From the NCBI RefSeq assembly GCF_016863315.1, contig NZ_BOOQ01000048.1:47160-111159 (forward strand): a stretch of DNA of 64,000 bases, in the 5' to 3' direction. The notes under the pieces are model-generated. The model was not told where the DNA came from. It was given only the letters and a program-made list of their open reading frames with translations, and did not search any database. This document shows, one piece after another, positions 17,101 to 25,357 of this stretch. The number at the start of each line of letters is the position of its first letter. Position 1 is the first letter of the stretch. This DNA is from Planotetraspora silvatica. Lineage in GTDB: Bacteria; Actinomycetota; Actinomycetes; Streptosporangiales; Streptosporangiaceae. A program made the translations under genes and the position numbers.

Positions 17101-17201
17101 CGCCGCCGGCCGCCCAGGTCCACACGTTCGCCGTCGACGCGGACCTCGAACGGGCCCAGAACGCTGAACTCGATCCGAGAGACCCCTGATGCGGCACTCA
17201 T
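14136..17201 (-). CDS. AfsR/SARP-like regulator with NB-ARC and TPR domains
   Basis: Large cytoplasmic activator (1021 aa). OmpR-type DNA-binding domain (about residues 5-95; FSVLGPFEVRVDGE, RGQVQICISALRRLLG), bacterial transcriptional activator domain (about 100-250; LAMWSGPALDGL, LHGQLMLALYRSGRQAEALEVYRRAR), NB-ARC ATPase with P-loop SGKPGVGKTALAVHVAH near 320 and Walker B VLVVLDNAG, then a TPR-rich half. SARPs commonly activate specialised metabolism, but no biosynthetic cluster is adjacent. The ATG at 17201 is chosen because the OmpR domain begins just after it. The extreme C-terminus is an expanded Ala-Asn repeat caused by GTTGGC hexamers. Confidence 0.9.
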   Translation of the reverse strand: MSAASGVSRIEFSVLGPFEVRVDGERVDLGGRRRRIVLATLAIEAGRSVSVERLMTALYGDDPPPTSRGQVQICISALRRLLGAYGLSDLIATRSHGYVIEAGDDDIDLRRYENLVARGRRLRDDRRYDEAAGCYREGLAMWSGPALDGLDGDIVRSAATRLDEQRVSVIEDCVELELAQGRHYDLLAELAELVALHPLRERLHGQLMLALYRSGRQAEALEVYRRARRLLVDELGIEPNTWLQQLERAILVGDARLQLPATQPGFTGAGRRPPSVAVPRLLPTDIADFTGRAAQVRAMERRFSRTGESREGPAVPITVVSGKPGVGKTALAVHVAHRLAGRFPDGQLFADLHGQARTRADPAQILERFLRILGVPGSGVPDGLEARAEMYRDLLSDRKVLVVLDNAGDESQVRPLLPGAPPAAVLVTGRNRLAGLAGAEHVELDVLDSAQSVELLARIAGAERMRAEERGAAELAELCGHLPLALRIAGARLGARPHWQVAQLVERLEDEARRLDELDHGGLGIRPSISLTYDGLGDDARRLFRRLALLDFSHFSGWVAAALIDQPYATGQDLLDDLAEAHLVDTVAVGQGAPSHYRLHDLIRVFARERVTAEEDAADRAAALERALGALLFLADDARRRAYGGDYEGVRSDALRWSLPSRVTARLVSSPWEWFERERQTLAAAIGQAAREGFSAACWDLADTAATWYEARAYFGDWRETHQVALEAVRAAGDDRGLATILYSIGGLHIGEHRHEEARRALKSSADLFRGVGDENNEARAVRNLAYIDRLRGDLDASAARYEKVLDVFRRQGELVAVAYVLHGLAHISLERGDAGAALTMLAEARELGGRMGDNRVQAQVLHRLGEAYLQLDQPLVAADTFAETLSKVQDIGDPIGEAYALWGLGIAWTRTGRLEEAGTTLDSALRSAQSAGDRLIEGRVSLAFGEYFLAKGGTPQAMLHLHRALDLFRAVDSRLFESRALAMLANANANANANANANAPANANAAADAPANAAAADATR
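14205..14246. repeat. GTTGGC hexanucleotide repeat (7 perfect copies)
   Basis: Seven uninterrupted GTTGGC units, with degenerate copies in 14160-14204. On the coding strand they give alternating Ala-Asn at the C-terminus of the SARP-like protein. The six-base unit can expand or contract without shifting frame. Confidence 0.9.
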
Positions 17202-17431
17202 GACATCCAATTCCGGCGACGTGAGTTCAAGCTCCAAACATAGCCCGGCCGGATGCCGGCGTGAACGCGAGCGGGGGATTCCCACTTCCATTCATGAGAA
17301 TGAGGAGGGCCGGCCCACGCAATTTCCGGCTCGCGAATTGCGCATTCAGCGGGATGCGCATTCGCGGCGCGGCGAAACGTCAGCCGTGGAGTTTCCGCAG
17401 GCCGACGATCGTTAACGCGGACGCGATCCGG

Positions 17432-18295
17432 TCAATACGATCCCGTTCCGTACGGAAGCCCGCCGGTGTGATCGCCACTTCCACCGTCGTGGCCGTCCGG
17501 GGGAAGCCGCGTCGGCTTCCAGGCCCAGGAGCCGTCCGCGTCCAGAGGGATCACGTCCACCGTGCCGAGCCCTCGCCGTACCTCGAGTTCGTCCGCTGCC
17601 GAGCCGCCCTGCAGGGCCACCGCGACGTCCGGCATCCCCCGGAGGTTCCCCTCCCTGTACCGGGTCAGTGCGCGTACCAGCACGAACTGCCCCGCGTCGG
17701 TCAACGGGACCCTGCCCTTCGCGCGGGCGACCCGCCACGCGACCTCGCCGGCGACCACGGCGACGAGGGCGATCACCGCGCTCAACGGCTGCCGCTCGAA
17801 GGCGGCGAGCACCACGACGCCGCAGGCGATCCCCGTGGAGAGCCTCAGGAGCCGCCGGCTCCAGCCGGGGGCGCTGTAGCCGGGGGGCAGCAGCAGTCTC
17901 TGGCGGGTGAGCCGGTCCGGCAGATCGGCGATCGCGGCGCCGCCGTACATCCCGGCGCACAACTCGCCGACGGTGAGGCGGCCGTCGCGGGACGCCAGGA
18001 TGGTCACCGCGGCGTCCTCGACCGCGTTCGTCCTTCCTCCGGCCGAGGCGAGTTCGATGTCCCCGTCGGCGCCGAGCCGTACGGCATCAGTCCGGACCAG
18101 GGCCGTCAGCGCCGTCAACACGACGCGTCGCGGGCCGCCCGCGAGATAGGCCAGTTCGTAGAGACCCGGATGACGTTCGACGGCGCCGCGCGGCACCTGG
18201 CGTGAACGGCGGCGCGCTTCACGATCCGTCAGCACGAAGAGGACGACCGTGAAAGCGGAGCCGAGGGACAACAATTCGACTGACAGCTGCGACAT
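17432..18295 (-). CDS. TIGR04222 domain-containing membrane protein
   Basis: Actinobacterial membrane protein of the TIGR04222 type (287 aa), function unknown. One hydrophobic segment at the N-terminus (SLGSAFTVVLFVLT), then the conserved YELAYLAGGPRRVVLTALTALV block (about residues 45-66), a glycine/acidic-rich middle with ELCAGMYG, and a central hydrophobic pair (ACGVVVLAAF, AVIALVAVVAGEVA; about 155-190). The C-terminal part repeats VLVRALTRYREGNLRGMP. The ATG at 18295 has GAGGTGA upstream; the in-frame start at 18331 is unlikely. Confidence 0.82.
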   Translation of the reverse strand: MSQLSVELLSLGSAFTVVLFVLTDREARRRSRQVPRGAVERHPGLYELAYLAGGPRRVVLTALTALVRTDAVRLGADGDIELASAGGRTNAVEDAAVTILASRDGRLTVGELCAGMYGGAAIADLPDRLTRQRLLLPPGYSAPGWSRRLLRLSTGIACGVVVLAAFERQPLSAVIALVAVVAGEVAWRVARAKGRVPLTDAGQFVLVRALTRYREGNLRGMPDVAVALQGGSAADELEVRRGLGTVDVIPLDADGSWAWKPTRLPPDGHDGGSGDHTGGLPYGTGSY

Positions 18296-18395
18296 CCGGT
18301 CACCTCGCGCCCGCTGCGAATACACCCCCACAACGCGCGCAGAATGCCGATCGGTTCCAGCTCCGGCGAAGCGCCGATTTCCGGGCGGAACCCTC

Positions 18396-19496
18396 TCAGT
18401 CGTGGCGCTGTGGGGCCGGGATCGCCTCGCCGGTGTCCTTCCAGACGTTTCCGCTGTTCTGCGACAGGAACGACTTGGTGCTCAGCAGGATCGGGCACTG
18501 GTAGAACGAGTGCCGGCCGAACCGGTTGCCCACCACGCGGATCCCCGAGATCGAGGTGCCGGCGTCCTTGTGGCTGAAGTTCAGGGTGCAGCCGCCGCCG
18601 TCGAGGAAGTTGCCCTCGATGAGCGAGTCCCGCGCCGAACTCTGGTAGGCCGCGTTGGCGTCCTTCAACCCCGACATGTCGATCGTGTTGTGCCGGAGCG
18701 TCACCCGGGCGATGTCGCCGAACGACTGCACACCGTCGTTGTGCGTGGCGCCGCCGCCCTGGTTGGGGTCGCTGCCGAACCGTTTCATGTCGTGGATGTA
18801 GGAGTCCTGGACGAGCGTGTCGCTGAAGGCCTTGACGCCGTCGACGCTGCCGTGGATGTCGGAGCGGTAGATCTTGGTGTTCTTCGCCCAGATGCCGTCG
18901 ATGGTCGCCGACGGGTTCGACGGCACGAACTCGGAGTCCTCGACGATCGTGCCGCTCCCGTCCTCGGTGTCGAGCAGTGCGGCGTTTCTGCTCGTGGCGC
19001 GTCCTCTGAACACGCAGTTCCTGAAGGTGATGTCGTTTCCCGTCACCTTCACGAATCCGTGGAAGTCCTTCCCGACGACGGTCTGCCCGTTGCCGGAGAA
19101 GACCTGGTCACCGGTGACGACCGTCAGCGGCGTCCCGTCTGGCACGCCCGTGGTGGCCGCGCTCGGCAGGCCGGACGGGGACCTTCGGGCGAGAGCGCGC
19201 CGGGCATCGGGGGTGGGCTTGACCTTCGGCTTCCTGGTCCGCGCGTGCCGAACCGAGGACGTGGCCCGGGGCAAGGGCGTGGCCTCGCCGGAGGTCTCCG
19301 CTTCCGGGACGGCGTTTCCGCCGCCGAACGTCGCCTGGTCCCTGGTCTCGGCCGTGGAGGCGCCACAGCCGGAGAGCAGGATCGCGGTGATCACGATCGC
19401 CACGCCCGTCGCGCTCGCCGACCTGACGGACGCGCCCTTCCGCCGTGTACGGCTGAACGCTCCGGGGCGGCGGCCGGGCATCACAGATCCGTACAT
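18396..19496 (-). CDS. Right-handed beta-helix lipoprotein
   Basis: Predicted exported lipoprotein (366 aa): basic N-terminus, hydrophobic stretch and lipobox ILLSGC near residue 43, then a charged Pro/Ala/Arg linker. The C-terminal 230 residues form parallel beta-helix repeats typical of pectate-lyase-like or NosD-like proteins (GNDITFRNCVFRGRA, SGTIVEDSEFV, NTKIYRSDIHGSVDGVKAFS, RVTLRHNTIDMSG). A polysaccharide-binding or lyase role is possible but no catalytic residues can be assigned. The ATG at 19496 has GGGAG 8 bases upstream. Monocistronic. Confidence 0.78.
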   Translation of the reverse strand: MYGSVMPGRRPGAFSRTRRKGASVRSASATGVAIVITAILLSGCGASTAETRDQATFGGGNAVPEAETSGEATPLPRATSSVRHARTRKPKVKPTPDARRALARRSPSGLPSAATTGVPDGTPLTVVTGDQVFSGNGQTVVGKDFHGFVKVTGNDITFRNCVFRGRATSRNAALLDTEDGSGTIVEDSEFVPSNPSATIDGIWAKNTKIYRSDIHGSVDGVKAFSDTLVQDSYIHDMKRFGSDPNQGGGATHNDGVQSFGDIARVTLRHNTIDMSGLKDANAAYQSSARDSLIEGNFLDGGGCTLNFSHKDAGTSISGIRVVGNRFGRHSFYQCPILLSTKSFLSQNSGNVWKDTGEAIPAPQRHD

Positions 19497-19681
19497 CAAC
19501 GCACTCCCGGCATTAGGCAACCGAACGATCGTAACCATCTGGTAGCGCTACGAAAGCGGAATCACGGATACCCGGCCGGGCCACGGACAGCACGAGCGGC
19601 CGACGCCGAGCCGGGCGCGGACGACGGCGGATATCCCATTAGGGTGCTTTCCGAACGAACATTATGGAGAGGCAGCCGGTC

Positions 19682-20398
19682 GTGAACTCTGTGGATGTCC
19701 CGTCGAGCCGGAGTAGAACACGCAGGTACTCGGCCATGCTCGTCGCCCTGGCGGTGATCGTGGTGTCCCTGGCGGCCAACCTGTCCCCGCAGCAGCCCGC
19801 CGCCCCGGCACGCGCCGACGCGATCGAGCAGTTGGTCACCCTGCGCCCGGACGGCAGCGTCATGGTGGCCCGGCCCGGCGTGGTGCGCCCTGTTCTCGAG
19901 GTCTACGAGGACTTCCAGTGCCCCGTGTGCCAGGAGTTCGAGCGGGGGAACGGCAAGGTGGCCAGGCAGGCCGTGCTCCGCGGAGAGATCGCGCTGCTCA
20001 TCCATCCCATGACGATCTTCAGCGACTCGCCGATGCACGAGAACTCGCATCGGGCGCTGTCGGCCTCGTTGTGCGTCACCGACCCGGAGAAGTGGCTGGC
20101 CTACCACGACGCCCTCTACGCCGGTCAGCCGGAGGAGACGCAGGACGGCGGGTTCGCCATCCCCGATCTGGTGGCCCTCGCGGAGAAGACCGGCGTCCCC
20201 TCGGCCGGCTTCGCGGAATGTCTCACGTCCGAGGACACCTCCGACAAGGCCGACGAGATGTCCAGGGCGGCCTTGCGGGACGCGGTGCAGGGCACTCCGA
20301 CGGTCCGGATCGACGGACAGGACATCGACTGGAGCGCCCCGTGGGGCGGCGCGGAGCCCGAGGGTGGCGCGAAGCCCGAGCAGGCCACCACCGTCTGA
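19682..20398 (+). CDS. DsbA-like thioredoxin-fold oxidoreductase
   Basis: Membrane-anchored extracytoplasmic thiol oxidoreductase (238 aa). An uncleaved signal anchor (AMLVALAVIVVSLAANL) precedes a DsbA/MDMPI-type thioredoxin fold (VYEDFQCPVCQEF, active site CPVC). The cis-Pro loop is QGTPTVRIDGQDI. The conserved helical insertion contains a third Cys (SASLCVTDPEKW) and a fourth (FAECLTSED). The likely role is disulfide formation in exported proteins. GTG 19682 is preferred because GGAGAGG lies 9 bases upstream; an ATG at 19664 is in frame. Convergent with the DinB gene. Confidence 0.88.
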   Translation: MNSVDVPSSRSRTRRYSAMLVALAVIVVSLAANLSPQQPAAPARADAIEQLVTLRPDGSVMVARPGVVRPVLEVYEDFQCPVCQEFERGNGKVARQAVLRGEIALLIHPMTIFSDSPMHENSHRALSASLCVTDPEKWLAYHDALYAGQPEETQDGGFAIPDLVALAEKTGVPSAGFAECLTSEDTSDKADEMSRAALRDAVQGTPTVRIDGQDIDWSAPWGGAEPEGGAKPEQATTV

Positions 20399-20420
20399 GC
20401 CGTGCGGCCCCGGCGCTCCC

Positions 20421-20930
20421 CTACGCCGTGGCGGTCTCAGGATGATCGCCGGTGGCTCCGTCGATCAACTCCCGCAGGATGTCCATGTGGCCGGCGTGCC
20501 GGGCCGTCTCCTCGATCATGTGGATGAGCACCCAGCGCATCGACACCGCGGCGCCGTGCCACGCCGTGCCGACGCCGTCGATCTCGACCTCCTCGATGAC
20601 CTTGTCCGCCGCCGCCCGCGCCCGTTCGTAGAACGCCAGGATCTGCTCGGTCGTCTCATGCGGCAGCACGCGTATGTCGGCGTCTCCGTCCTCCTCGTCG
20701 AACGGGAGCGGCTCGGTCTCACGGCCGAAGGTCTCGCAGAGCCAGCCGTACTCCACACTGGCCAGGTGTTTGACGAGTCCGAGCAGGTTCGTCCCCGACG
20801 GGGTCATCGGCCGCCGCAACTGCTCGTCATCGAGGCCCCGTAACTTCCAGACCACCACGTCGCGGTGTCGGTCGAGGCTGACGTGCATGCTCTGCTTCTC
20901 GTCAGCGTTGTACGGCACGTGTCGCGTCAT
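20421..20930 (-). CDS. DinB/DUF664 family protein
   Basis: Four-helix-bundle DinB-superfamily protein (169 aa) of the DUF664 type common in actinomycetes. The candidate metal-binding histidines are in LVKHLASVEYGW and IHMIEETARHAGHMDILRE. The family includes mycothiol-dependent transferases, so detoxification is plausible, but no substrate is indicated. ATG at 20930; the Shine-Dalgarno is weak. Longer in-frame extensions upstream have no coding character. Confidence 0.85.
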   Translation of the reverse strand: MTRHVPYNADEKQSMHVSLDRHRDVVVWKLRGLDDEQLRRPMTPSGTNLLGLVKHLASVEYGWLCETFGRETEPLPFDEEDGDADIRVLPHETTEQILAFYERARAAADKVIEEVEIDGVGTAWHGAAVSMRWVLIHMIEETARHAGHMDILRELIDGATGDHPETATA

Positions 20931-21085
20931 GGGGCCGGACGCTAACAGCCCCCGCCGACAGCCTTCCACCCGATACCCCGCCGGCTCGCCGGCTCGCCGG
21001 AGTTCACTCGGGAGCGGACCCACACGGGGGTGTCTCAGCGGTCGGCACGAGATCTCCCGATGGATCGACATGTCACCGGCCGGCC

Positions 21086-21661
21086 TCAGTCCTCGTCGAG
21101 CAGGGCGCGGACCCTCGGCACGACCTCCTCGGCGTACACGCGGAACTGCGTGGCCGACGCGGCCGACACGGCCGTGGGCCAGAAGACGAACGTGTCGAAG
21201 CGCAGCCGGGCGGCCCAGTCGGCCAGGGTCTCGGCCCACATCTCGACGGGGCCGTTCAGCCCCTGACCGCCGGTCTCGGGCCCGATCCTGCCGAGCACGT
21301 TGTAGATCCGGCGGATCCGGTTCGGATCGCGACCGGCGTCCGACGCCGCCCCGTCGATGATCTCCTGCAGCGGCGGCACCTCGTCGGGCGAGATGTAGAT
21401 GTTCAGCGGGCACACCCATCCGTCGGCCAGGTGACCGATGAGCCGGAGCATCCGCGGCTTCTGCGCGCCCACCCACAGGCCGATCTCACGGGTCGGCGGG
21501 GGTCCGGGCTGGTAGCCCCGGATCCGGTGGTGGTCGCCGAGGAGGGCGAGCCCGGCGGCGTCCGCGATCCGGGTGAGGTTCGTGATCTCGTCGATGGCCG
21601 CGGCGTCGGGCGTGACCGACACGCCGAACAGGACAGGCGGGCGGGAACCGTTCACTGCCAT
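21086..21661 (-). pseudogene. Truncated LLM-class flavin-dependent oxidoreductase
   Basis: Luciferase-like monooxygenase relative (191 aa against about 280-300 in the family). The N-terminal FGVSVTPDAAAIDEITNLTRIADAAGLALLG jumps directly to RIRGYQPGPPPTREIGLWVGAQKPRMLRLIGHLADGW. The roughly 100-residue middle of the TIM barrel, normally between these two motifs, is absent with the frame kept. An in-frame internal deletion is the simplest reading, so the enzyme is probably inactive. Its ATG overlaps the stop of the upstream hemerythrin gene by 10 bp, so it is still translationally coupled. Confidence 0.7.
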
Positions 21662-22173
21662 GGCCACTTTCTCCACTTCCGCAAGGTCGGGTTGATCGAC
21701 TTCTCCTCGAAGTCGAGATGCTCCAGCAGGTGTGTGCCGAGGTCGGTGAGCGCGTCGACCAGCCGCCGGCGGGTGCCGGCGTTCTGACCGTCGCCGAGCG
21801 CCTTCGTGAGGTCCTCGACCGTGTCCAGGAGGACGGCCACCTTCTTGTGGTCGGATTCCAGGCGGTCCACCGTCCGCCCGAGCGACGGGTCGGCCCGGCG
21901 CAGGGCGGGGAACAACATCGCGCTCTCGGAACCGTGGTGCTGGTGGACGAACTGGCAGTACTGCAGGCAGTTGGCGCGCAACTGCCACAGCGGCCCCCGC
22001 GTCTGCAGGGAACGGATCGTCGTGGTGATGTGCGCGGACGTGGCGCCCGAGGCGACCCGGGCGGCGAGCGCCTGCACGGTCCGGAGATCTTGCCGGACCA
22101 TGCCGTGAACCCAGGCGAGCTCGCGCACCAGATGCTCCCCGGGCGCCCCCGGCGAGACCTTGCGTTGAGTCAT
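21652..22173 (-). CDS. Hemerythrin HHE cation-binding domain protein
   Basis: Non-haem di-iron helical protein (173 aa). Candidate ligands: His in ELAWVHGMVRQDL, the HxxxE-type cluster FVHQHHGSESAMLFPALR, ESDHKKVAVLLD and LLEHLDFEEKSINP. These proteins bind O2, NO or sense redox. The ATG at 22173 is used; there is only a weak ribosome-binding site. It is divergent from a MarR regulator with a perfect palindrome between them, and coupled to the downstream truncated flavin oxidoreductase, suggesting a redox-stress unit. Confidence 0.85.
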   Translation of the reverse strand: MTQRKVSPGAPGEHLVRELAWVHGMVRQDLRTVQALAARVASGATSAHITTTIRSLQTRGPLWQLRANCLQYCQFVHQHHGSESAMLFPALRRADPSLGRTVDRLESDHKKVAVLLDTVEDLTKALGDGQNAGTRRRLVDALTDLGTHLLEHLDFEEKSINPTLRKWRKWPWQ

Positions 22174-22190
22174 ACCGCGGACCGTACCAG

Positions 22191-22212
22191 ATAGTTGAAC
22201 CTCCTCAACTAT
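22191..22212. promoter_or_regulatory. MarR-type operator palindrome
   Basis: Perfect 8-bp arms ATAGTTGA and TCAACTAT with a 6-base spacer, between the divergent hemerythrin and marR genes. The size and AT-richness fit a MarR dimer site. A second perfect palindrome, CGATCA-T-TGATCG, lies at 22224-22236 beside the marR start. Confidence 0.72.
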
Positions 22213-22253
22213 TTGCATTCTATCGATCATTGATCGTCTGTTACCATACGGGC

Positions 22254-22721
22254 ATGGCACTCGAGGACGCCCCGACGGCGACGAGCGGCACCGACCGGCT
22301 CGGGTTGCTGCTGGCCCGGCACGGAGCGATCACCAACCTCCGCATCCGTGACGCACTCGGCGCCAACGGGCTCACGTCACGCCAGGGGATCGTGCTGATG
22401 AACCTGGCGAGCGCGGGACAGATGAGCCAGCAGGCCCTCCTGGAGGCCCTCGAGGTCGATCCCAGCGTCCTCGTCGCGATCCTCAACGAACTCGAGCGCG
22501 ACGGGCTCGTCGAACGCCGTCGCGATCCCGCCGACCGGCGGCGTCACATCGTGGAGATCACACCGGCAGGAAGAACGGCCATGACCGTGGCCGAGGACGC
22601 GATCGCGGCCGTGGAGCGCGACCTGTTCGCCGATCTCGACGACGAACAGGTCGCCCAGCTGCGCCGGCTCCTCTCACGGGTCAGGACCTCGCCCAACGAT
22701 CCGGCGTGCACGGAGGCCTGA
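22254..22721 (+). CDS. MarR family transcriptional regulator
   Basis: Winged-helix dimeric repressor (155 aa). The core is visible as LTSRQGIVLMNLASAGQMSQQALLEALEVDPSVLVAILNELERDGLVERRRDPADRRRHIVEIT (HTH and beta-wing with the DPADRR signature). ATG at 22254 follows a TACCAT -10-like element by 6 bases, so it may be leaderless. Divergent from hemerythrin; probably controls itself and that operon. The inducer is unknown. Confidence 0.9.
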   Translation: MALEDAPTATSGTDRLGLLLARHGAITNLRIRDALGANGLTSRQGIVLMNLASAGQMSQQALLEALEVDPSVLVAILNELERDGLVERRRDPADRRRHIVEITPAGRTAMTVAEDAIAAVERDLFADLDDEQVAQLRRLLSRVRTSPNDPACTEA

Positions 22722-22905
22722 CCACCTGGCGGGCGGGACGTCGCGAAGACCACCGGAGAGGGCGGGCGGACGCGTCCGGACGGGCCCACAGGCCGCACCG
22801 TCGACACCGGCGGCCCCGCTGGCCGGGGAGCCGAAGCCGATCTCTTACCTGTCCCTTCTCCGTGGCTTGCGAAATTCCTGGTGATCTGTGTCGTAAGTTC
22901 ATTCA

Positions 22906-25275
22906 GTGACCTACTGTGTCGGAGTAAATCCAAAGAGTTACTGGTTGTCCGTGGTGCGGAATGACGTTCCCGCGTCGCTTGTGGTGTTCCTCGTCGCGGT
23001 TCCGTTGTCGCTGGGCATCTCGGTCGCGTCCGGAGCACCCATCGCGGCCGGCCTCGTGGCCGCGGTCATCGGCGGAGTGGTCGCGGGTGCCATGGGTGGA
23101 TCGGTCGTCCAGGTCAGCGGGCCCGCGGCGGGGCTCGCGCTGGTCGTTGCCGAACTGGTCCACAAGTTCGGCTGGCGGGCGACCTGCATGATCACGTTGC
23201 TCGCCGGACTGCTGCAACTGCTGCTCGGCCTGGCCCGCGTCGCGAGGGCGGCGCTGGGCGTCTCCCCGGCGGTCGTCCACGGCATGCTCGCCGGAGTGGG
23301 CATCGTGATCGCGTTGTCCCAGGTGCACATCGTGCTGGGCGGCAAACCCCAGGGCTCCGCCATGGAGAACGTCCTCGCCCTGCCCGCGCAGATCGTCGAC
23401 CACCACGGGCACGCCGTCCTGATCGGCCTGCTCACCGTGGGGGTCCTGCTGGTGTGGAGACGGCTGCCGAAGGTCAGTGTCGTGCCCGCACCGCTGGCGG
23501 CGCTGCTGATAGCCGCGGTGCCCGCCGCCCTGCTCGGCTGCCTGACCAAGATCGACCTCTCCGGCGGCTTCTCCTCGCTCCAGCATCCGCTGCTGCCGCA
23601 GGGCGAGTGGTTCGCCGTCGTCTCGGCCGTCCTGCTCGTCGCCCTCCTCGCGGGCGTGGAGTCGTTGCTCACCTGTGTCGCGTCCGACCGGATGCACTCC
23701 GGACCGCGGGCGAACCTCGACCGGGAGCTCACCGCGCAGGGCGTGGCCAACGTCATCTCCGGCGCGTGCGGCGGGCTCCCCGTTGCCGGCGTGGTCGTGC
23801 GGACGACCACCAACGTCCGGGCGGGAGCGCGCAGTCGCTGGTCGGCGGTCTTGCACGGCGTCTGGATCCTGGTGTTCGTCGTGGCATTCGGCTGGATGAT
23901 CGGGCTCATCCCGTTGGAGGCCCTCGCCGCGCTGCTGATGTTCATCGGCGTTCAGATGGTCAACCTCGGCCACGTGCGCAACCTCCGCACCCATCGGGAG
24001 ATGCCGATCTACTTCGTGACGATGGCCGGCGTCGTGGTGATCGGGCTGGCGGAAGGCGTCGCCATCGGCCTCGCACTGGCGGCGCTGCTCGCACTCCTGC
24101 GGCTCACGAGGGTCTCGGTGCGGGTGCGGGCCGCCGACGAGCGCTGGAGGGTCGCCGTCGACGGCTCGCTCACATTCCTCGCCGTCCCCCGGCTGACCAG
24201 GTCGCTGGCCGCGGTCCCCGCCGGAGCGGCCGTCGACCTCGACCTCAACATCGACTACATGGACAACGCCGCCTTCGAGGCGCTACAGGCCTGGCGGCTG
24301 GAGCACGAGCGCGGCGGCGGCACCGTCGACGTCGACGAGGTGCACAGCGAGTGGTACGTCAACGCGGTCAGCGGCACGCGGACGTCTCGGGGAAAGACGC
24401 ACATGCGCCACGACCAGTGGTGGCTGCCCTGGGCCTACCGTCGTGGCGGCCTCGACCCCGCTTCGCCGTCCGGCGCTCCGCTGGAGCCCGGACACGCGGC
24501 CGGCAGGGGTGTCCACGATGCGGCGCCGCTGACCGACGACAAACGGGCCGACGACAAACGGGCGGACGACAAACGGGCGGACGAGCGGGCAGACGACGAC
24601 GCGGCGCTGCCCGGCCTGATTGAAGGCGCGCGCGAGTTCCAGCGGCGGACGGCGCCGCTCATGCGCCCGCTGCTGCACGGGATGGCCCGCGACCAGGCGC
24701 CCTCTCACCTGTTCATCACCTGCGCGGATTCGCGGATCGTGCCGAATCTCATCACCTCCAGCGGACCCGGAGACCTGTTCACCGCGCGCAACATCGGGAA
24801 CCTGGTGCCCCGCGCCGCGAGCGCGCCGCCCGACGAGTCGGTCACCGCCGCGATCGAGTACGCCGTGGGCGTGCTGGAGGTGCAGACGATCACCGTGTGC
24901 GGCCACTCGGGATGCGGCGCGATGGCCGCCCTGCTGGGGAAGACGCCCGACCTGCCCGGGCTCCGCGGCTGGCTGCGCCATGGCAGCCTCAGCCTGGACC
25001 GTTTCCGGTCCTTCGAGGAGTCAGAGGCGGCAGGAGAGCCAGCGGCGGCAGGAGAGCCGGAAGGCGCGCCCGACGGGAACCGGCTCGACATGCTCTGCCG
25101 GATCAACGTGATCCAGCAGCTGGACAACCTGCGCACCCATCCACTGGTCGACGACCTCGTCCGATCGGGACGGCTCGAGCTGACCGGCCTCTACTTCGAC
25201 ATCGGGACGGCACGCGTGCACGTGCTCGACGACGACGGCTTCACTCCGGTTCCCGAACGGTCCGCCACGGAGTGA
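22906..25275 (+). CDS. SulP transporter - beta-carbonic anhydrase fusion
   Basis: Bifunctional membrane protein (789 aa). Residues 15-410 are a SulP/BicA-type anion transporter (VVFLVAVPLSLGISVASGAPIAAGL at TM1, ten or more hydrophobic segments, IYFVTMAGVVVIGLAEGVAIG). A STAS-like segment (about 430-475) follows. A charged linker contains three identical DDKRA repeats. The C-terminal beta-carbonic anhydrase (about 560-785) has Zn ligands C606 and H667/C670 (TCADSR, CGHSGC) and catalytic D608-R610. It probably imports bicarbonate and equilibrates it with CO2 at the inner face. Start at 22906 has no strong Shine-Dalgarno. Monocistronic. Confidence 0.9.
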   Translation: MTYCVGVNPKSYWLSVVRNDVPASLVVFLVAVPLSLGISVASGAPIAAGLVAAVIGGVVAGAMGGSVVQVSGPAAGLALVVAELVHKFGWRATCMITLLAGLLQLLLGLARVARAALGVSPAVVHGMLAGVGIVIALSQVHIVLGGKPQGSAMENVLALPAQIVDHHGHAVLIGLLTVGVLLVWRRLPKVSVVPAPLAALLIAAVPAALLGCLTKIDLSGGFSSLQHPLLPQGEWFAVVSAVLLVALLAGVESLLTCVASDRMHSGPRANLDRELTAQGVANVISGACGGLPVAGVVVRTTTNVRAGARSRWSAVLHGVWILVFVVAFGWMIGLIPLEALAALLMFIGVQMVNLGHVRNLRTHREMPIYFVTMAGVVVIGLAEGVAIGLALAALLALLRLTRVSVRVRAADERWRVAVDGSLTFLAVPRLTRSLAAVPAGAAVDLDLNIDYMDNAAFEALQAWRLEHERGGGTVDVDEVHSEWYVNAVSGTRTSRGKTHMRHDQWWLPWAYRRGGLDPASPSGAPLEPGHAAGRGVHDAAPLTDDKRADDKRADDKRADERADDDAALPGLIEGAREFQRRTAPLMRPLLHGMARDQAPSHLFITCADSRIVPNLITSSGPGDLFTARNIGNLVPRAASAPPDESVTAAIEYAVGVLEVQTITVCGHSGCGAMAALLGKTPDLPGLRGWLRHGSLSLDRFRSFEESEAAGEPAAAGEPEGAPDGNRLDMLCRINVIQQLDNLRTHPLVDDLVRSGRLELTGLYFDIGTARVHVLDDDGFTPVPERSATE
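24535..24579 (+). repeat. Three tandem 15-bp repeats in linker
   Basis: Three near-identical 15-bp units beginning GACGACAAACGGGC encode DDKRA repeats between the transporter and the carbonic anhydrase parts. Only one base differs between units, so the expansion is recent. Confidence 0.88.
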
Positions 25276-25284
25276 GCGACGCGA

Positions 25285-25321
25285 ACGTGGTCATGCGCTC
25301 GGGGAAAACGCATGACCACGT
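25285..25321. terminator. Bidirectional terminator hairpin
   Basis: Perfect 13-bp stem (arms containing CGTGGTCATGCG and CGCATGACCACG) with an 11-base loop, between the convergent SulP-carbonic anhydrase and M28 peptidase genes. Confidence 0.75.
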
Positions 25322-25357
25322 GATGCGCAGAGACTACCGAATCGGTTATCGAGTGGA

